Shown: in pieces, positions 1 to 10,905 of the stretch
How positions within the stretch are numbered: position 1 is the stretch's first letter
How the letters are laid out: the number at the start of each line of letters is the position of its first letter
DNA from: Tillandsia leiboldiana
Lineage: Eukaryota > Streptophyta > Magnoliopsida > Poales > Bromeliaceae
DNA length: 64,000 nt
NCBI GenBank assembly: GCA_029204045.2
Contig: JAQNDB010000518.1
Location: forward strand, 1-64,000
Reading direction: 5' to 3'
Made by a program: the position numbers and the translations under genes
The notes under the pieces: generated by a model
Database searches by the model: none
Told to the model about the DNA's origin: nothing
The model's input: the letters and a program-made list of their open reading frames with translations, nothing else

Positions 1-1008
1 GCGAAAAACAGCGAAACCTGCGCCGAAACGCTTGCGAAATCTGCGGCGAAAACTGGAAAAAACGGCTTCCGTCGGCGAAAAACCAGCGCCCGACGGCGAA
101 AAAACGCTGCGGCGGGCGGCGAAAAACTGCTTACCGTCGGCGAAAACCAGCGCCCGACCGGCGAAAAACAGTCCGTCGGCGAAAACACTGCACCCTGAAG
201 GCGAAAAACACACGCTCGGGCACACGGCGAAAAAACTGCTGCGTCGTCGCAAACCACGCCCCGACGCGGAAAAACCGCTCGCGTCGGCGAAAAACAGCGG
301 CCCCGCCGCGACCAACGGGCTCCGACGGCGAAAAAACGGCGCCGGCACGCAACCCTGTGTCGTCCCGCCGTCCGGGAGCACGCCGAGCGCCCACCACCCT
401 GCCAGTGCGCGACGAGTGAGCCCACCCTGCGCGGCACCAAGCCCAACCCGCAGCTCAGGGTTTCTGCGTCTGCGCTGTGCGCGTCTCGCAGTGCCCCCCG
501 GTCGCTTGCTCGCGGCGCCCAGCGGCGCTGCGCGCGTCCGCGCGCAGCCCTCCAAACAAGCGCGCTCCAGCGCCGCTCGCGCAGCCCGCAGCGCTGCGCG
601 CAGCACGCGCCGCCCGCGCGCACCGCGCATGCCCGCGCACGGCGCCTACTCGCGCCCCGCCCGGCCCGCGCAGGCCCGCCGCGGCCCTACCGCGCGCGGC
701 CATGCCCGCGCAGCCTGCGCGCGGCCAAGCAGTGCCCGCGCACACTGCGCGCGGCCCTGCCGCGCGCTAGCACCGCTGCGCAGCCAGGCAGCGCCGCGCC
801 CAACTGCGCGCGGGCCCTGCCGCGCGCACCTGCGCGCGGCCAGGCAGGGCCTGCCGCGCGCTGAGCCTGCGCGCGGCCCGGCAGCGCCGCGGCCAAGCAC
901 TTTGCTGCACGCGCGCCGCGCCCAGCGGCACCGTCTCCGCAGGTTGCGCCAACAGCAGCACCCTGTTGCGCGCGCTTGCGCCCTTTGCGCTCGAGCTGGC
1001 GGTCCGCC
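1..1008. repeat. GC-rich short-motif array inside the A1 5' LTR
   Basis: Bases 1-350 are a degenerate array of a GGCGAAAAAC-like motif at irregular spacing. About 480-960 is dense in GCGC and GCGCGCGGCC words. It lies where the other copies of this LTR carry the ATCCGGAT cluster, TATA box and CGTGGATTCG repeats, and it joins recognisable LTR sequence near 1009. The long ORFs across it are low-complexity (Arg, Ala, Pro, Ser) with no domain and are not annotated. It could be an inserted or expanded array, a foreign segment gained by recombination, or an assembly join. Confidence 0.6.
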
Positions 1009-1241
1009 GGAGTCGGTAATCAACAAAAGCCCCTCTTAAATCTTGGTGTTATTGCGTGTTGGTCCCGTGGTTTTTCTCCTGGATTGGAGTTTCCACGTAA
1101 ATCTCGGTGTGCTGTTTTATTTTCCGCATTGGTTTTTATTTTGCACTGAGATTGAGTTTTTAAGTATTACACCTATTCACCCCCCCTCTAGTTGTTTGAT
1201 AGTACCTATTTAGATCCTTGTGGATCCATAATAACTCTACA
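1009..1241 (+). repeat. 3' part of the 5' LTR of element A1
   Basis: Homologous to the end of the A1 3' LTR (about 6037-6270) and to both A2 LTRs, with a small divergent patch near 1023-1045. It ends CTCTACA immediately before the primer-binding site. The rest of this LTR is replaced by the GC-rich array or lies left of the window. Confidence 0.9.
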
Positions 1242-1243
1242 AT

Positions 1244-1255
1244 TGGTATCAGAGC
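1244..1255 (+). promoter_or_regulatory. Primer-binding site of A1
   Basis: TGGTATCAGAGC starts 2 nt after the LTR end and fits the 3' end of initiator Met-tRNA, the usual primer of plant copia elements. Confidence 0.9.
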
Positions 1256-1275
1256 GGGTTTTAGGTTTATCTATC

Positions 1276-3239
1276 ATGATGGGTGAAAGTGGTAATATTT
1301 ATAGACCTCCTCTTTTTGATGGGACTAATTATGCTTATTGGAAAGTGCGGATGAGAGCTTTTCTCATCGCAATTGATGAGCGAGTATGGCAATCCGTGGA
1401 ATACGGTTGGGTGCATCCTGTTGAGGAAGTAGGAAATTCTACTACCCCAAAACCTCGCTCTAGATGGTCCAAAGAGGAATTTGAAAGATCTTCTTACAAT
1501 GGGAAAGGTATGAACGCTTTATTTAATTCTCTTTCCTCGACTGAGTTCACAAGAATTTCCGCGTGTGAAACCGCGAAGGAAATTTGGGATATTCTCAAAA
1601 TTACACATGAGGGTACTAATCTTGTAAAAATTCAAAAGCTCCAGATGCTTACAAGTCAATTTGACTCTATTCATATGGAAGAGCATGAATTGTTTACAGA
1701 TTATTACACTAGACTTCAAGATGTAATTAATACATGTGCTAATTTAGGAGAAAAGATCCCGGAGTCGAAAATTGTAAGAAAGATACTTCGGACTCTTCCG
1801 GAACGGTTTAGGGCAAAGGTTACCGCCATTGAAACCGTTAGTCATCCGGATGAGATGAGTGTAGAGGAATTAGTAGGTGCTTTGCAAACTTATGAAATGA
1901 CTTTTCCTACTAATCAAGTTTCTTCCAAGTCTTCTTCTAAGCTTACAGGTATTGCATTCAAATCAACAAAGGAAGAAGATAGCGAATCAAGTTCCGACGA
2001 TGAAATCTCTTTTGCCGATTTTGAAGAACAATTGGCGCGGATCACAAAGAAATTTCGTCGGAAATTTTGGAAGAATCGAACCGATGGATCTTCATCCACG
2101 AAACCTTCTAAAGGATCATCGGGTTCTAAATCCTCTAAACTCAAAAGCTTTGCAAAACCTTCTAAAGAAAAAGAAAAAGATGATTTCGAAGGGGAAATCC
2201 AATGCTATCGATGCAAAGGCTACGGCCATTTTTCAATGGATTGTCCTTCTAAGAAATCATATAAAAAAGAAGGCTTTGCAAGCGAAAACTTGGGACGATT
2301 CTACTTCTAATGAATCGACCTCAAGTATAGAGGAAAAAATCGTTGCTTCTCATGCCTCTCATTTTCCCTCTTCTAATAATTGTTTATCATCTTTAGTCAC
2401 TGACTCTACTCCTTTGATTTTGTATGAAACATCAACAACCGCGGAGAGTCATCAAGTGAGGGGGAGTCGGACGAGGAAGAACTCGTTGAGGCATATCAAC
2501 AACTTCTTGCAGAATCTAAGAAGATGGCCAAACATATCAAGAAGTTGAGAAAGCAACGACTTGAGAATCAAGACGAGAATCATGCTTTAAAGATCAAACT
2601 TCATGATCTCGAGGAGGAACGAGAGCTTTTATTGAATAATAATAAAATCCTCCAAGAAAAGATAAATCAATCGGAAACGGTCGTTAATTCCCATATTGAC
2701 AAGATTGATTTTCTAGAAAAAACAGTTTGAGGAGATTCATGTCACCAACCAAGCATTGACCAAACAAGTTCATCAACTTAAATCCGACATACAAAGGATC
2801 TCAACCGATTCCAAGAAACTTGAGTGTATGTCCGGTTTAGGTCAAACAAGTAAGGTTGGTTTGGGATTCAAAAAGGACCAAACTGTGCATGCTTCAAGTT
2901 CCACAATGAAATTGAAAGGAAGAACTTGTCACTTATGTGGACTTGAAGGACATTTGGTGAGGGATTGCCCGAAAAAGAGAAAGAAAAATCCTTCGGCAAC
3001 TTCATCTACGGAGCGGACTCAACGGACTCAAAAGACACATCAAGTCAAAAGAGTTCACTCAATCCATCAAAGGTCCGAGCCACATCATCAATCATACAAG
3101 TGGCTCATTGCAAGGCAAAGACCTAAGGTGGATCAACAGTCCAAAGCGGACAACCCCCGGCCACAACGAATCAAGACAACCCAAAATCCAGCGATTTTGG
3201 ATTCAGAAAGGTGATATCTTTCCTTGTCTTAAGTTCTAA
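1276..3239 (+). pseudogene. gag of element A1, three single-base frameshifts
   Basis: Encodes the structural Gag polyprotein that would form virus-like particles. It starts at the ATG 35 nt after the LTR (a second ATG follows directly). The N-terminus has the FDGTNYAYW motif, then a UBN2-type capsid region, an acidic/serine-rich stretch, a CCHC knuckle beginning CYRCKGYGHF, a coiled coil, a second CCHC knuckle beginning CHLCGLEGHL and a basic tail ending at 3239. Compared with the intact copy A2 it has +1 A in the run near 2265, -1 G near 2440 (which restores frame) and +1 A in the run near 2717. It would therefore make a truncated Gag ending just after the first knuckle (stop 2308-2310). Homopolymer sequencing error is a possible alternative. 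Confidence 0.9.
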
Positions 3240-4883
3240 ATAGCTTATGACTGTATGTAATGCTTTGATTGGTTTTCCCTTCATATCTTTCTTAATCTTT
3301 GCATTACATGTTTTTCAATGCTCTTCGTTTTTATACTTTGTTTTTGAACAAAAGGATTTTTAATGAACAAGTGCATTGAATGAAAAGGGCTTTCACTTCA
3401 TTCACTCCAAATTAATTTTATATGGATTATCAACTTTACTTCATAATCATAATCTTGAAGATACTTCATTATAGGAGTTTTTGATATTATAAGCATCAAA
3501 TTTTAGAAATCATGTGTGATCTTCAGATGCTTAATCTATCTCGGTTGTGTGAGTTCTTTGTGATAAACATGAGACAACCGATTGACTAAAATTTGGGATT
3601 TAATTCTTTCACGTAAGAGATTGCCTTCTTACAAGGGTAATAATTGAATTATGAAAGATGTGGAAAGAGTTACATCCGAAAGGAGTGTGAAAACTACCAC
3701 CACATGCTGGAAAGAGCTGCCACCCCGGTCGTCCGGTTTGTGTGTGAAGCTACCACATGTTATGGATGCTTGATAGTATTTTATGAGAAAATCTTTAGTT
3801 GAAGCATTTGGAGATTTATATGCAAAACTCTTATATTTTGAACAATCTCCTGGTTGGTATAAGGTGGAATAGTTGAAAGATGCTCAAAGAGCCACCCTTA
3901 GGTATTTTAGTGCTTATCTCAAATTTGACAAGGGTAAGAAATCAAATTGATGTCATTTGGAAATCTCTGTAAGTCATCTTTGTAAATCCGTTACATCTTG
4001 ATAGAGTTTGGATCTCAAGATTATTTTTGATGACTTGTGTTTGATGAATATAACATGAAAAACGGTTTATAATGTTTTACCTTTATTTTTCATGATTTTG
4101 GAGTAAATCTTTTTAATTTTGTGAAATTAATTGGATTGAATGACATCTGTGTGAATTCACTGTTTAAAGCACTTAAATTGATTTCTTGATGGAATACAAA
4201 TCGGTATTTGAAAAGATTCTAAAATCTGGATTTGTTTCAAGAAATTATTTGATTTTTGCTTTCTGGTATAGGTACGGAATCTGCATTTTTGTTATATACC
4301 AGAACTGAGTTTTTATCTCTCTTTCTCTATGAACTAATATTGTTAGTGATTTACTTTTGTCTAGTATGTTCACTGTTTGACATTTGTGACAAAAAGGGGG
4401 AGAAGAGAAATGATCGGAGATGAGATCATCAAGAGAGTACAAACGAAAATGAAAAAATGGGGGAGAACGGAAAATGATGATCGTATCACAAAGGGGGAGA
4501 ACATAGATGCTCAAGAACATGGAGAACATGGAAAACATGTTAGAGATGCTCAAGATAGGGGGAGACAAAGAAAAAATTGAAAGAGCAGAAAAACAAAAGA
4601 ACCAAAAGGAAGACGGATCAAATGTAGGATTGTAATTTCTAACGACTAACGTTTGATTTCGTTTGGAGTTTTGTTTTGCAGGAATTACATCACTTTAAGA
4701 CTCCAAGTCCTAAGTCATAGAGTATGTTCTAGGACTGTTTGGTTCAAATGTAATTTTGTATTTATTGGATCTTTCACGCAAAGAAAATCAATGTTTTGGT
4801 GATAACATTGAATTTCGACTTTTTGGTTTAAGATGAGTGACTTGAGCGCTTTATGTATTTTGGGGTTTTGTCACGAAATTGCC
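3240..4883 (+). other. A1 noncoding 3' region with conserved block and repeated polypurine boxes
   Basis: AT-rich, no ORF of note, where autonomous relatives carry pol and the extra ORF. It contains a block shared with A2 and B (about 3654-3770 and 3852-3893). It also has four internal polypurine boxes containing GGGGGAGA at about 4391-4404, 4453-4466, 4491-4500 and 4557-4565, before the final tract at the LTR. Repeated polypurine boxes are a feature I know from Sireviruses. Confidence 0.8.
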
Positions 4884-4894
4884 AAAGGGGGAGA
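4884..4894 (+). promoter_or_regulatory. Polypurine tract of A1
   Basis: AAAGGGGGAGA directly before the 3' LTR; the expected primer site for plus-strand DNA synthesis. Confidence 0.88.
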
Positions 4895-5218
4895 TTGTTA
4901 CGGCATTTTGGTGTTGGCATATTCGTGAGTCAAGTCAGTGAGTTGAGTCGGAGTCTTAAAGGGATCAAATTGTCAATCAGCAATCAAAGACTTAGAGAAG
5001 ACTCAACAAGAGCTCAAGTTGACACTCAGTGTCTTGAGTCTTGAAGATTGAAGTTGAAGAATTGTGGATCAGTTACATCAATCTCAAGAAGAAAGTATTC
5101 AAGAGGATCAGGTATGTTTAACTAAATAATTGTGGTGATCCGAATACTTTCTTATAGTGTAGAAACACTTGGATGAACTTTTATTTGCATAAAAATCAAA
5201 AACTGGACATGGGACATG

Positions 5219-5452
5219 TTCAGGATCCGGATCAGATCTTGCAATCCGGATCCCGAAGGGTACTTGTTCATTGGCAATTTCAATCCGGATCCTAGGCCAT
5301 TCCGATCCGGATCCCGAACATGGGACTTTGCTGAATTGCATGAACGATCCGGATCGGACCTTGCAATCCGGATCCCGAACCCTTGGTTTTCTGGAATCGT
5401 CAATCTCGTTACGACGATCCGGATCGCAGTAAATCCGATCCGGATCGCCGTC
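5219..5452 (+). promoter_or_regulatory. LTR palindrome cluster, 8 x ATCCGGAT (A1)
   Basis: Eight copies of ATCCGGAT, most extended to GATCCGGATC, ending about 60 bp upstream of the TATA box at 5511. The same arrangement occurs in all A and B LTRs. Palindrome clusters in the promoter part of the LTR are reported for Sireviruses; a regulatory role here is inferred. Confidence 0.8.
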
Positions 5453-5884
5453 CTGAAAATTTCCAGATAAGGTATGTTTTTGATTCTTATCTCTTTCCAA
5501 AGGTTTCTAAACTATAAATAGACACTTAGGGTTTCTCAAAAACGTGGGAGCTACGGCCGATCTTTTTATAAAACTCTTGAGAGCAACCCTAGAGGCTAGG
5601 TTTTCATCGTTCTTCTTTATAGCCTCTTTTAGGTCAATTCGATGGTTCTTTCAAGAACATATCTTTTGTCGAATTGATCTAATCTTTGCTTAGAGATTTC
5701 TTCTACGGTTCTTCATTGATAATCTAAGCAAAGGATCACCATCGAAGTCAATATTCTTATCGACTGAGTTTGCGTCGTGGATTCGACGTGGCATCGTGGA
5801 TTCGGTGTGCTAAAGGCGTTTCGTGGATTCGAAGCGTGCGTTCGTGGATTCGAACGTGAGCAGTGGACGTGCAAAATCGGTGGA

Positions 5885-6095
5885 GCGCGAGGTCCAAGAA
5901 ATTGAAGGAGGGGTTAAATCCGTGGAGACGGTAATCACCTTGTTATTCTTCTTTTCTTAGGGATTGTTATTGCGCGGATATCCAACCGGTCAGCGCAAGG
6001 TCCGAAGAAGCTGAAGGAGGGGTTGAGTCCGTGGAGTCGGTAATCACCTTGTTATTCTTCTATTCTTAGTGGATTGTTATTGCGTGTTGGTCCCG
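5885..6095 (+). repeat. 108-bp tandem duplication in the A-family LTR
   Basis: Two copies start at 5885 and 5993. Each contains GGTAATCACC followed by a T-rich stretch and TTCTTAG, resembling an intron donor and acceptor. The pair is also present in both A2 LTRs and absent from B. Confidence 0.75.
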
Positions 6096-6270
6096 TGGTT
6101 TTTCTCCTGGATTGGAGTTTCCACGTAAATCTCGGTGTGCTGTTTTTATTTTCCGCATTGGTTTTTATTTTGCACTGAGATTGAGTTTTTAAGTATTACA
6201 CCTATTCACCCCCCCTCTAGTTGTTTGATAGTACCTATTTAGATCCTTGTGGATCCATAATAACTCTACA

Positions 6271-7460
6271 CGCCAAACTCAATCTCTATCTCCCTAACCG
6301 GCGGCATTATCAACAGCTCAGGTGAAATCACACCCGGAATCTCGTGGCAACAGAGATATCTTTGGGTCCCGGTGCCGCCGTAAGAACCTCTCACACTGTC
6401 GCTATAACCAGTGTGCTCTAACGACCTCAACAACCAAATCTCCTCTCGTCTGCCTCGCAGAAGGTCAAAGTCCTCACCTCCCGCAGTCTAACATCCTGTG
6501 GCACTGTGCCAACCAAGACCCAAGCACTAGGTCGAAACGCCGAACTGCCATAATTACCAATAAGTCCACCCGTATAACTCGCGGCCTCAACTGCATAGGA
6601 CATAAACCACAAGGGAGCACAACCTCTGTCTCTGCTCACATTGAGGCGACGAATAAAGTCATCCGCAGATAACAAATCCACGCTACCGTTGCGCTACTCT
6701 GATATAGATGCTGATGCTGCCATCGGGGTCCACCCGATCTCTGGCATCTCGAAAATTCGCCATCCAGGTACGGAGATGAGAAATGCCTCTGCCGGTCAGT
6801 CTGTCCTCCATCACCCGACGCCAAGCGCCGATATCCAGAACTCGCCTCTGGCGGCCGATCCCTACCAAAGAAACTGCAGCGTAATGCTCCACACACAATG
6901 CCTACCCATCGAAGCGTCAATAATTCAAAACGGAGGGACCAACTAAACTGAAAGGTATCCTGGCGCAAACCATTCCCCGTCAAACATATCCTATGTGCCT
7001 CGTCCCTCGAAACCTGGAGCGTGCAGTTCGACAACTGTATAAACTCCCTAGCACATGAAGGCTCACAGATAGTCTCTCCATCACCCCAACCCCAATTTTG
7101 CCTACAAGGGCTCCAACTCAAACCTGTGAATCGGGATGGTTCAGACTGCCGGGACTGGCTCCATCGACCAATGACGTCCCGAAGCTCAGCTACTATCCAC
7201 TATCCACCCTGCCTCGGTGCCTCGGCACTACTCGTCGGCACGGAGGGGCTGCTCGCTCAGTCGGTGCCACAAGTGCAACTGAAGGTACCACTGCATAGGA
7301 AGAAAGTACTGGAGGACACTCAAGCGATACTGCAATTAACTGCGCTCTCAGCTCCAACAAGCGCATCAAACGTTCCATGGCCTCCTCCTGGCATCGGACA
7401 GCCTCCGACGTCTGTGCCATCTGGATCCATAACTCTTGGGTCTCGCTCTGCTCTGATAGC
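6271..7460 (-). pseudogene. Degenerate gypsy gag/protease region of G0
   Basis: Reading right to left, the start of gag (coiled region near 7420-7193), capsid segment (about 7121-6780) and protease-adjacent region (about 6690-6271) match gypsy copies G1 and G2, but every frame is broken. The stretch beginning CGCCAAACTC at 6271 aligns with the protease-to-RT linker of G1 near 19520. The knuckle-coding part appears to be deleted. The remainder of pol is left of the window because A1 interrupts it. Nothing functional can be made from it. Confidence 0.78.
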
Positions 7461-7829
7461 TCTGCCTCCCGCTGCTCGGGTTACTAATCAGATGCGGAAA
7501 GCGCATTCCTCACTGCACGACGTCTCACAAGCATCGTAGACCACTGCACAATAACAAACATCAGGACACAACAACCATACGACCCAATCCAGCGAAAGTC
7601 TAAGACATGTTATCAATTCCACAGCATTATGTTGTCTGCAGCCAACATAATCGCTTAGGAGCATAAACATGCCAATCACTCATCCCGTCTCATGGGAGAG
7701 GTACAAAACTCGATCAGGACTCTCGCTAAAAGTCACGACTCTCACGTAGTCATCCTAATGTCCAACCACAAGCCTAGGGTGTCTAAGTCCTCAATGACCT
7801 ACAACCTAGGCTCTGATACCACTCTAATC
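7461..7829 (-). promoter_or_regulatory. G0 leader with primer-binding site
   Basis: Untranslated leader between gag and the 5' LTR. TGGTATCAGAGCC is present on the minus strand at 7809-7821, 8 nt from the LTR end, as in G2. No other gene is seen. Confidence 0.75.
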
Positions 7830-10800
7830 TGTCACGCCCCGGGGTCGAAACTGCGACCCGGCTCGCCAACAGATCCGCCACCTATGCCAAACCCGCATAG
7901 GCGAAGCGTCCTACCTGCAAGAGAAGTACTACAGCTAAACAGATATCAGAGCTAAAAATAAAAAGTCTGCTGTATAACTAAATCAATCACTGTACAACTG
8001 GAAATAATACAACAATGTCCGTCTCCCAAAAAGATAATCATACAATATCCTCATATACAAACTCAGAACTCAACCGGGAGGTATCTCCAATAAATACATC
8101 AGTGTACAGGCTCTCAATACAACAATCCTCACTACAACAGTCTCTCAAAGGAGGAAAATAAAATAACTAATCTACTGAAGCTCTCCTCTGAAGGGGTGCC
8201 GCTACACTCCAACGACGGGTAGGGAACTAGCTCGCGACTCCCTCGCTCGGTCAGAAGGATCAGCAACAGGAACAACAGGAACCAGAGTAGAAGTTCCTGT
8301 GGGAAAAGACACCACGACGGGTGTGAGAACTACGTCCCAAGTAGTTCTCAGTGGGTGCCGCCAACAAGCCCGACGGTCTGCCCACTAAGTCCACTAGAGG
8401 CATAAAGTAACAAAAGCAGTGCTGTAAGGAAAGCTGGAAAAGTAAACTCTACAGCTACTATGCCTCTACCTAGATGCTCAAGGAGTGGAACAGAAAGAAC
8501 ATGATGCCACAACTAACTCTCATCTCTGATCACCCAATCTGAACTGCCTGCCTCATCAGGTCCAGTCAAGCCTGCGCCAACCTACTGCCGTTACGTCCCG
8601 GAGGAGCGGACTTACGTAGGACGTCCATGACTGCCAACACCAGCACAGCCAGAGGGACAAATGCAACGACAAGTCGCGATAGAAAAGCTCAATCTCACGC
8701 CGGTACACAACCCGGTCTCGCCTACTCCGGAGTGGCACTCGAGGGGAGCGACCCGCTCGAGTAAAAAGTAACCCATCTCAAGTATCTCTGTAATGTATCT
8801 CTGTCAAGCTCAAATGTGGCTCATGCAGGCAATGATCCACGATCAAAAAGATCGGTAACTCCAAGCTCAAGCACAACTCAGTCGGAAAAAGGACCTCGAC
8901 TCGAACAGGAATAGCCCAAAACACTCTCACAGCTATGTCGGAGAACCCTCAATGACTCAATCTGATAAATGCACGACCATGGCTGAGTCGGGAAACCTCC
9001 ACGACTCGATCTGCCAGAACCCCAAGATCCTCAGGGCTAAGTGGGAGAACCACCTCCACCACTAAATCAGGAAAACAACCTCTAGATCACACTCTACCAA
9101 CTCATAGCACAAAGTCGCATCCACTGCGAGAAACTGCCTCAACAGGCCAACATTGCAACCACTGACACGAGGAAGGGTCCGGAAACCCCGAAAGACTAGA
9201 ACCTACAATCCAAATCAAACAAGAACAGGCTTTAGGCATAGCCTCTCGTTGATCTCGTCCCAAGAAGAAGGCAGACCTTAGAACCCAGACCACTCGAATC
9301 ATCTCGGGTGGTTAATTATAGGAAAAAGGTGACATTTCTTACTGAAGCCATCTGATCTGTAAGAAATCCATATTTAATGATTTTTAGTTCTTTTTAGGAA
9401 AACAGTTGAAACCAAGTTTTACATCCAAGCCTCGAAGAGCTAATGCCTTCGTCCAATCAAACAGGAACAGACTCAGGCGACCCTACGATGCTTGGAAGAA
9501 AATATTTGGTTGACAAAAATCATATGTGTGTCCAAAAAGGTTCTGGGTTTAAGGTCCTGCTAACACTGATCTACCGCTGCCACTAACACAGCGGCGACAG
9601 ATAAAACAAGAAAAATAATACATCTCGGGACCGCCGTCTACCCAAACAGCTCCCGCTACAAATGAACAACCAACTACATCTACCAGACTCCACTCTGCTC
9701 CCAAGCACGAGTGTAATATGCATCCCACACTAAAAGATAACTCCTGACCACTCGGCCCACTACCCGGGCGAGGAAGAACACTATGTCCAGGAAAGTAGAA
9801 GTGTGGATGTCTAAAGCAGAAATAACCCTAGCCCAAGTGAGGGTTTTCTACTAGTCTGGTTACACATGCAACATATGACGGGGTGCTAGGTCAAGTTCCA
9901 ATAACTATAACTTACAGATGGTAGAAAGCAAGGAGATGACAATACCATCAGATAATACAAGGAATAGCAATTCCTACATTCTAACATGCTGTACAAGCAT
10001 TTCACTATCATGCATAGTCCTACTATAGCAGATTTAAAGCACAGTCCATCAATCTTGGAGACAAGGCCACCCACCTGAAAATGCTAACTGTCCGGATTCG
10101 CACAGCTGAGAAAGTCCAGAAACAGATATCTCTACACACCCACCAATCCAACAATACAGGAACAGTGATCAATACCTCCTGGGTACAAAAACACGACCCA
10201 AAGTTACACTTAATTCCATAAAATCCAAGCATCACAAATCTGCTGGGAACAGTCCCCTTAATGCGAAATTTTCACCTGTAAAACGAACTCCAAAAATTCC
10301 AATAAAAATATCACAGCGAGCGTCTCGTCGAGACCTTCGAAACGGGTACCTGCACGCCCAAATCCGAGCTCCGTAGGCCGAGTTACAAATTCCACAGTAC
10401 AGGTGCGCAAACACTCACAACCACACAACTGTAAACTCAAACACAGATAAAAGGGGAAAAGTATACCTTCGGGCAAGCCTCAGAAAAATCCCGGAAAAAT
10501 ACAATGATAATCCTTGCGACGAGTAGATCCAAAAAGTGTATAGGCTCGTCTCGATCCGACACTCGGGTGCGGAGATAAAATTCCGGCAAGGGGCCGCTGT
10601 CCAAAAACTCCACCAGAAAACAGCGGCTTAGAAATGCCTCGAAAACCGTGCCGGGTCATCCGGGCTCCGAAAAATACAAGTAAATAGTCCATCTTGACCG
10701 TTTTCGCGCGCTGAATCCAAATCCGAAGTCCGATTTGCCAAATTCCTCTTCTAAAATTTGCCGAAAATTCCCGGAGAAGTGTTCTTTACTCAAATTTCGC

Positions 10801-10905
10801 GCTGAGTCCAATTTTAATAACCATTTCGCGCGAAACCACGTCAAAACATCCGACGGGGTCCTCCGATCACTCACGTGATCCATTATACACCCGAAGTCCA
10901 TCACT
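7830..10905 (-). repeat. 5' LTR of gypsy G0 (about 3.1 kb)
   Basis: On the plus strand it starts TGTCACGCCCCGG and is alignable in blocks to the G2 right LTR (56035-59205) and the G5 fragments. The far end is uncertain: G1 integrase homology resumes near 10905, but I could not fix the terminal CA or a target duplication. The length agrees with 3116 bp for the G1 LTR and 3171 bp for the G2 LTR. The short ORFs within it have no recognisable product. Confidence 0.78.

Larger units (their letters stand above)
1..6270 (+). mobile_element. Element A1: pol-less Sirevirus-like (TR-GAG-like) LTR retrotransposon
   Basis: Order: 5' LTR (partial), primer-binding site, gag, about 1.65 kb noncoding, polypurine tract, 3' LTR of 1375 bp (TGTTACGG to CTCTACA). 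There is no trace of protease, integrase, RT or RNase H. Copy A2 has the same organisation, so the absence of pol is a family trait and not damage to one copy. The gag matches Sirevirus-type gag. The element sits in the protease region of gypsy G0, whose sequence resumes at 6271. Confidence 0.88.
4896..6270 (+). repeat. 3' LTR of A1 (1375 bp)
   Basis: Begins TGTTACGG and ends CTCTACA. In order: eight ATCCGGAT palindromes (5219-5452), TATA box CTATAAATAG (5511-5520), repeats of CGTGGATTCG (about 5775-5860), and a 108-bp tandem duplication (starts 5885 and 5993). The adjoining host DNA at 6271 is G0 gypsy sequence. The left-hand target duplication is outside the window. Confidence 0.93.
6271..10905 (-). 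mobile_element. Gypsy G0 (partial, degenerate), inserted in G1
   Basis: Internal fragment plus primer-binding site plus 5' LTR in minus orientation. It separates the integrase C-terminus of G1 from sequence left of the window, which implies insertion into G1. The left half is cut by element A1. Confidence 0.75.

Noticed and set aside
32..1039. 335-codon ORF on the plus strand
   Set aside because: Low-complexity Arg/Ala/Pro/Ser from a GC-rich array; also open on the other strand; no domain.
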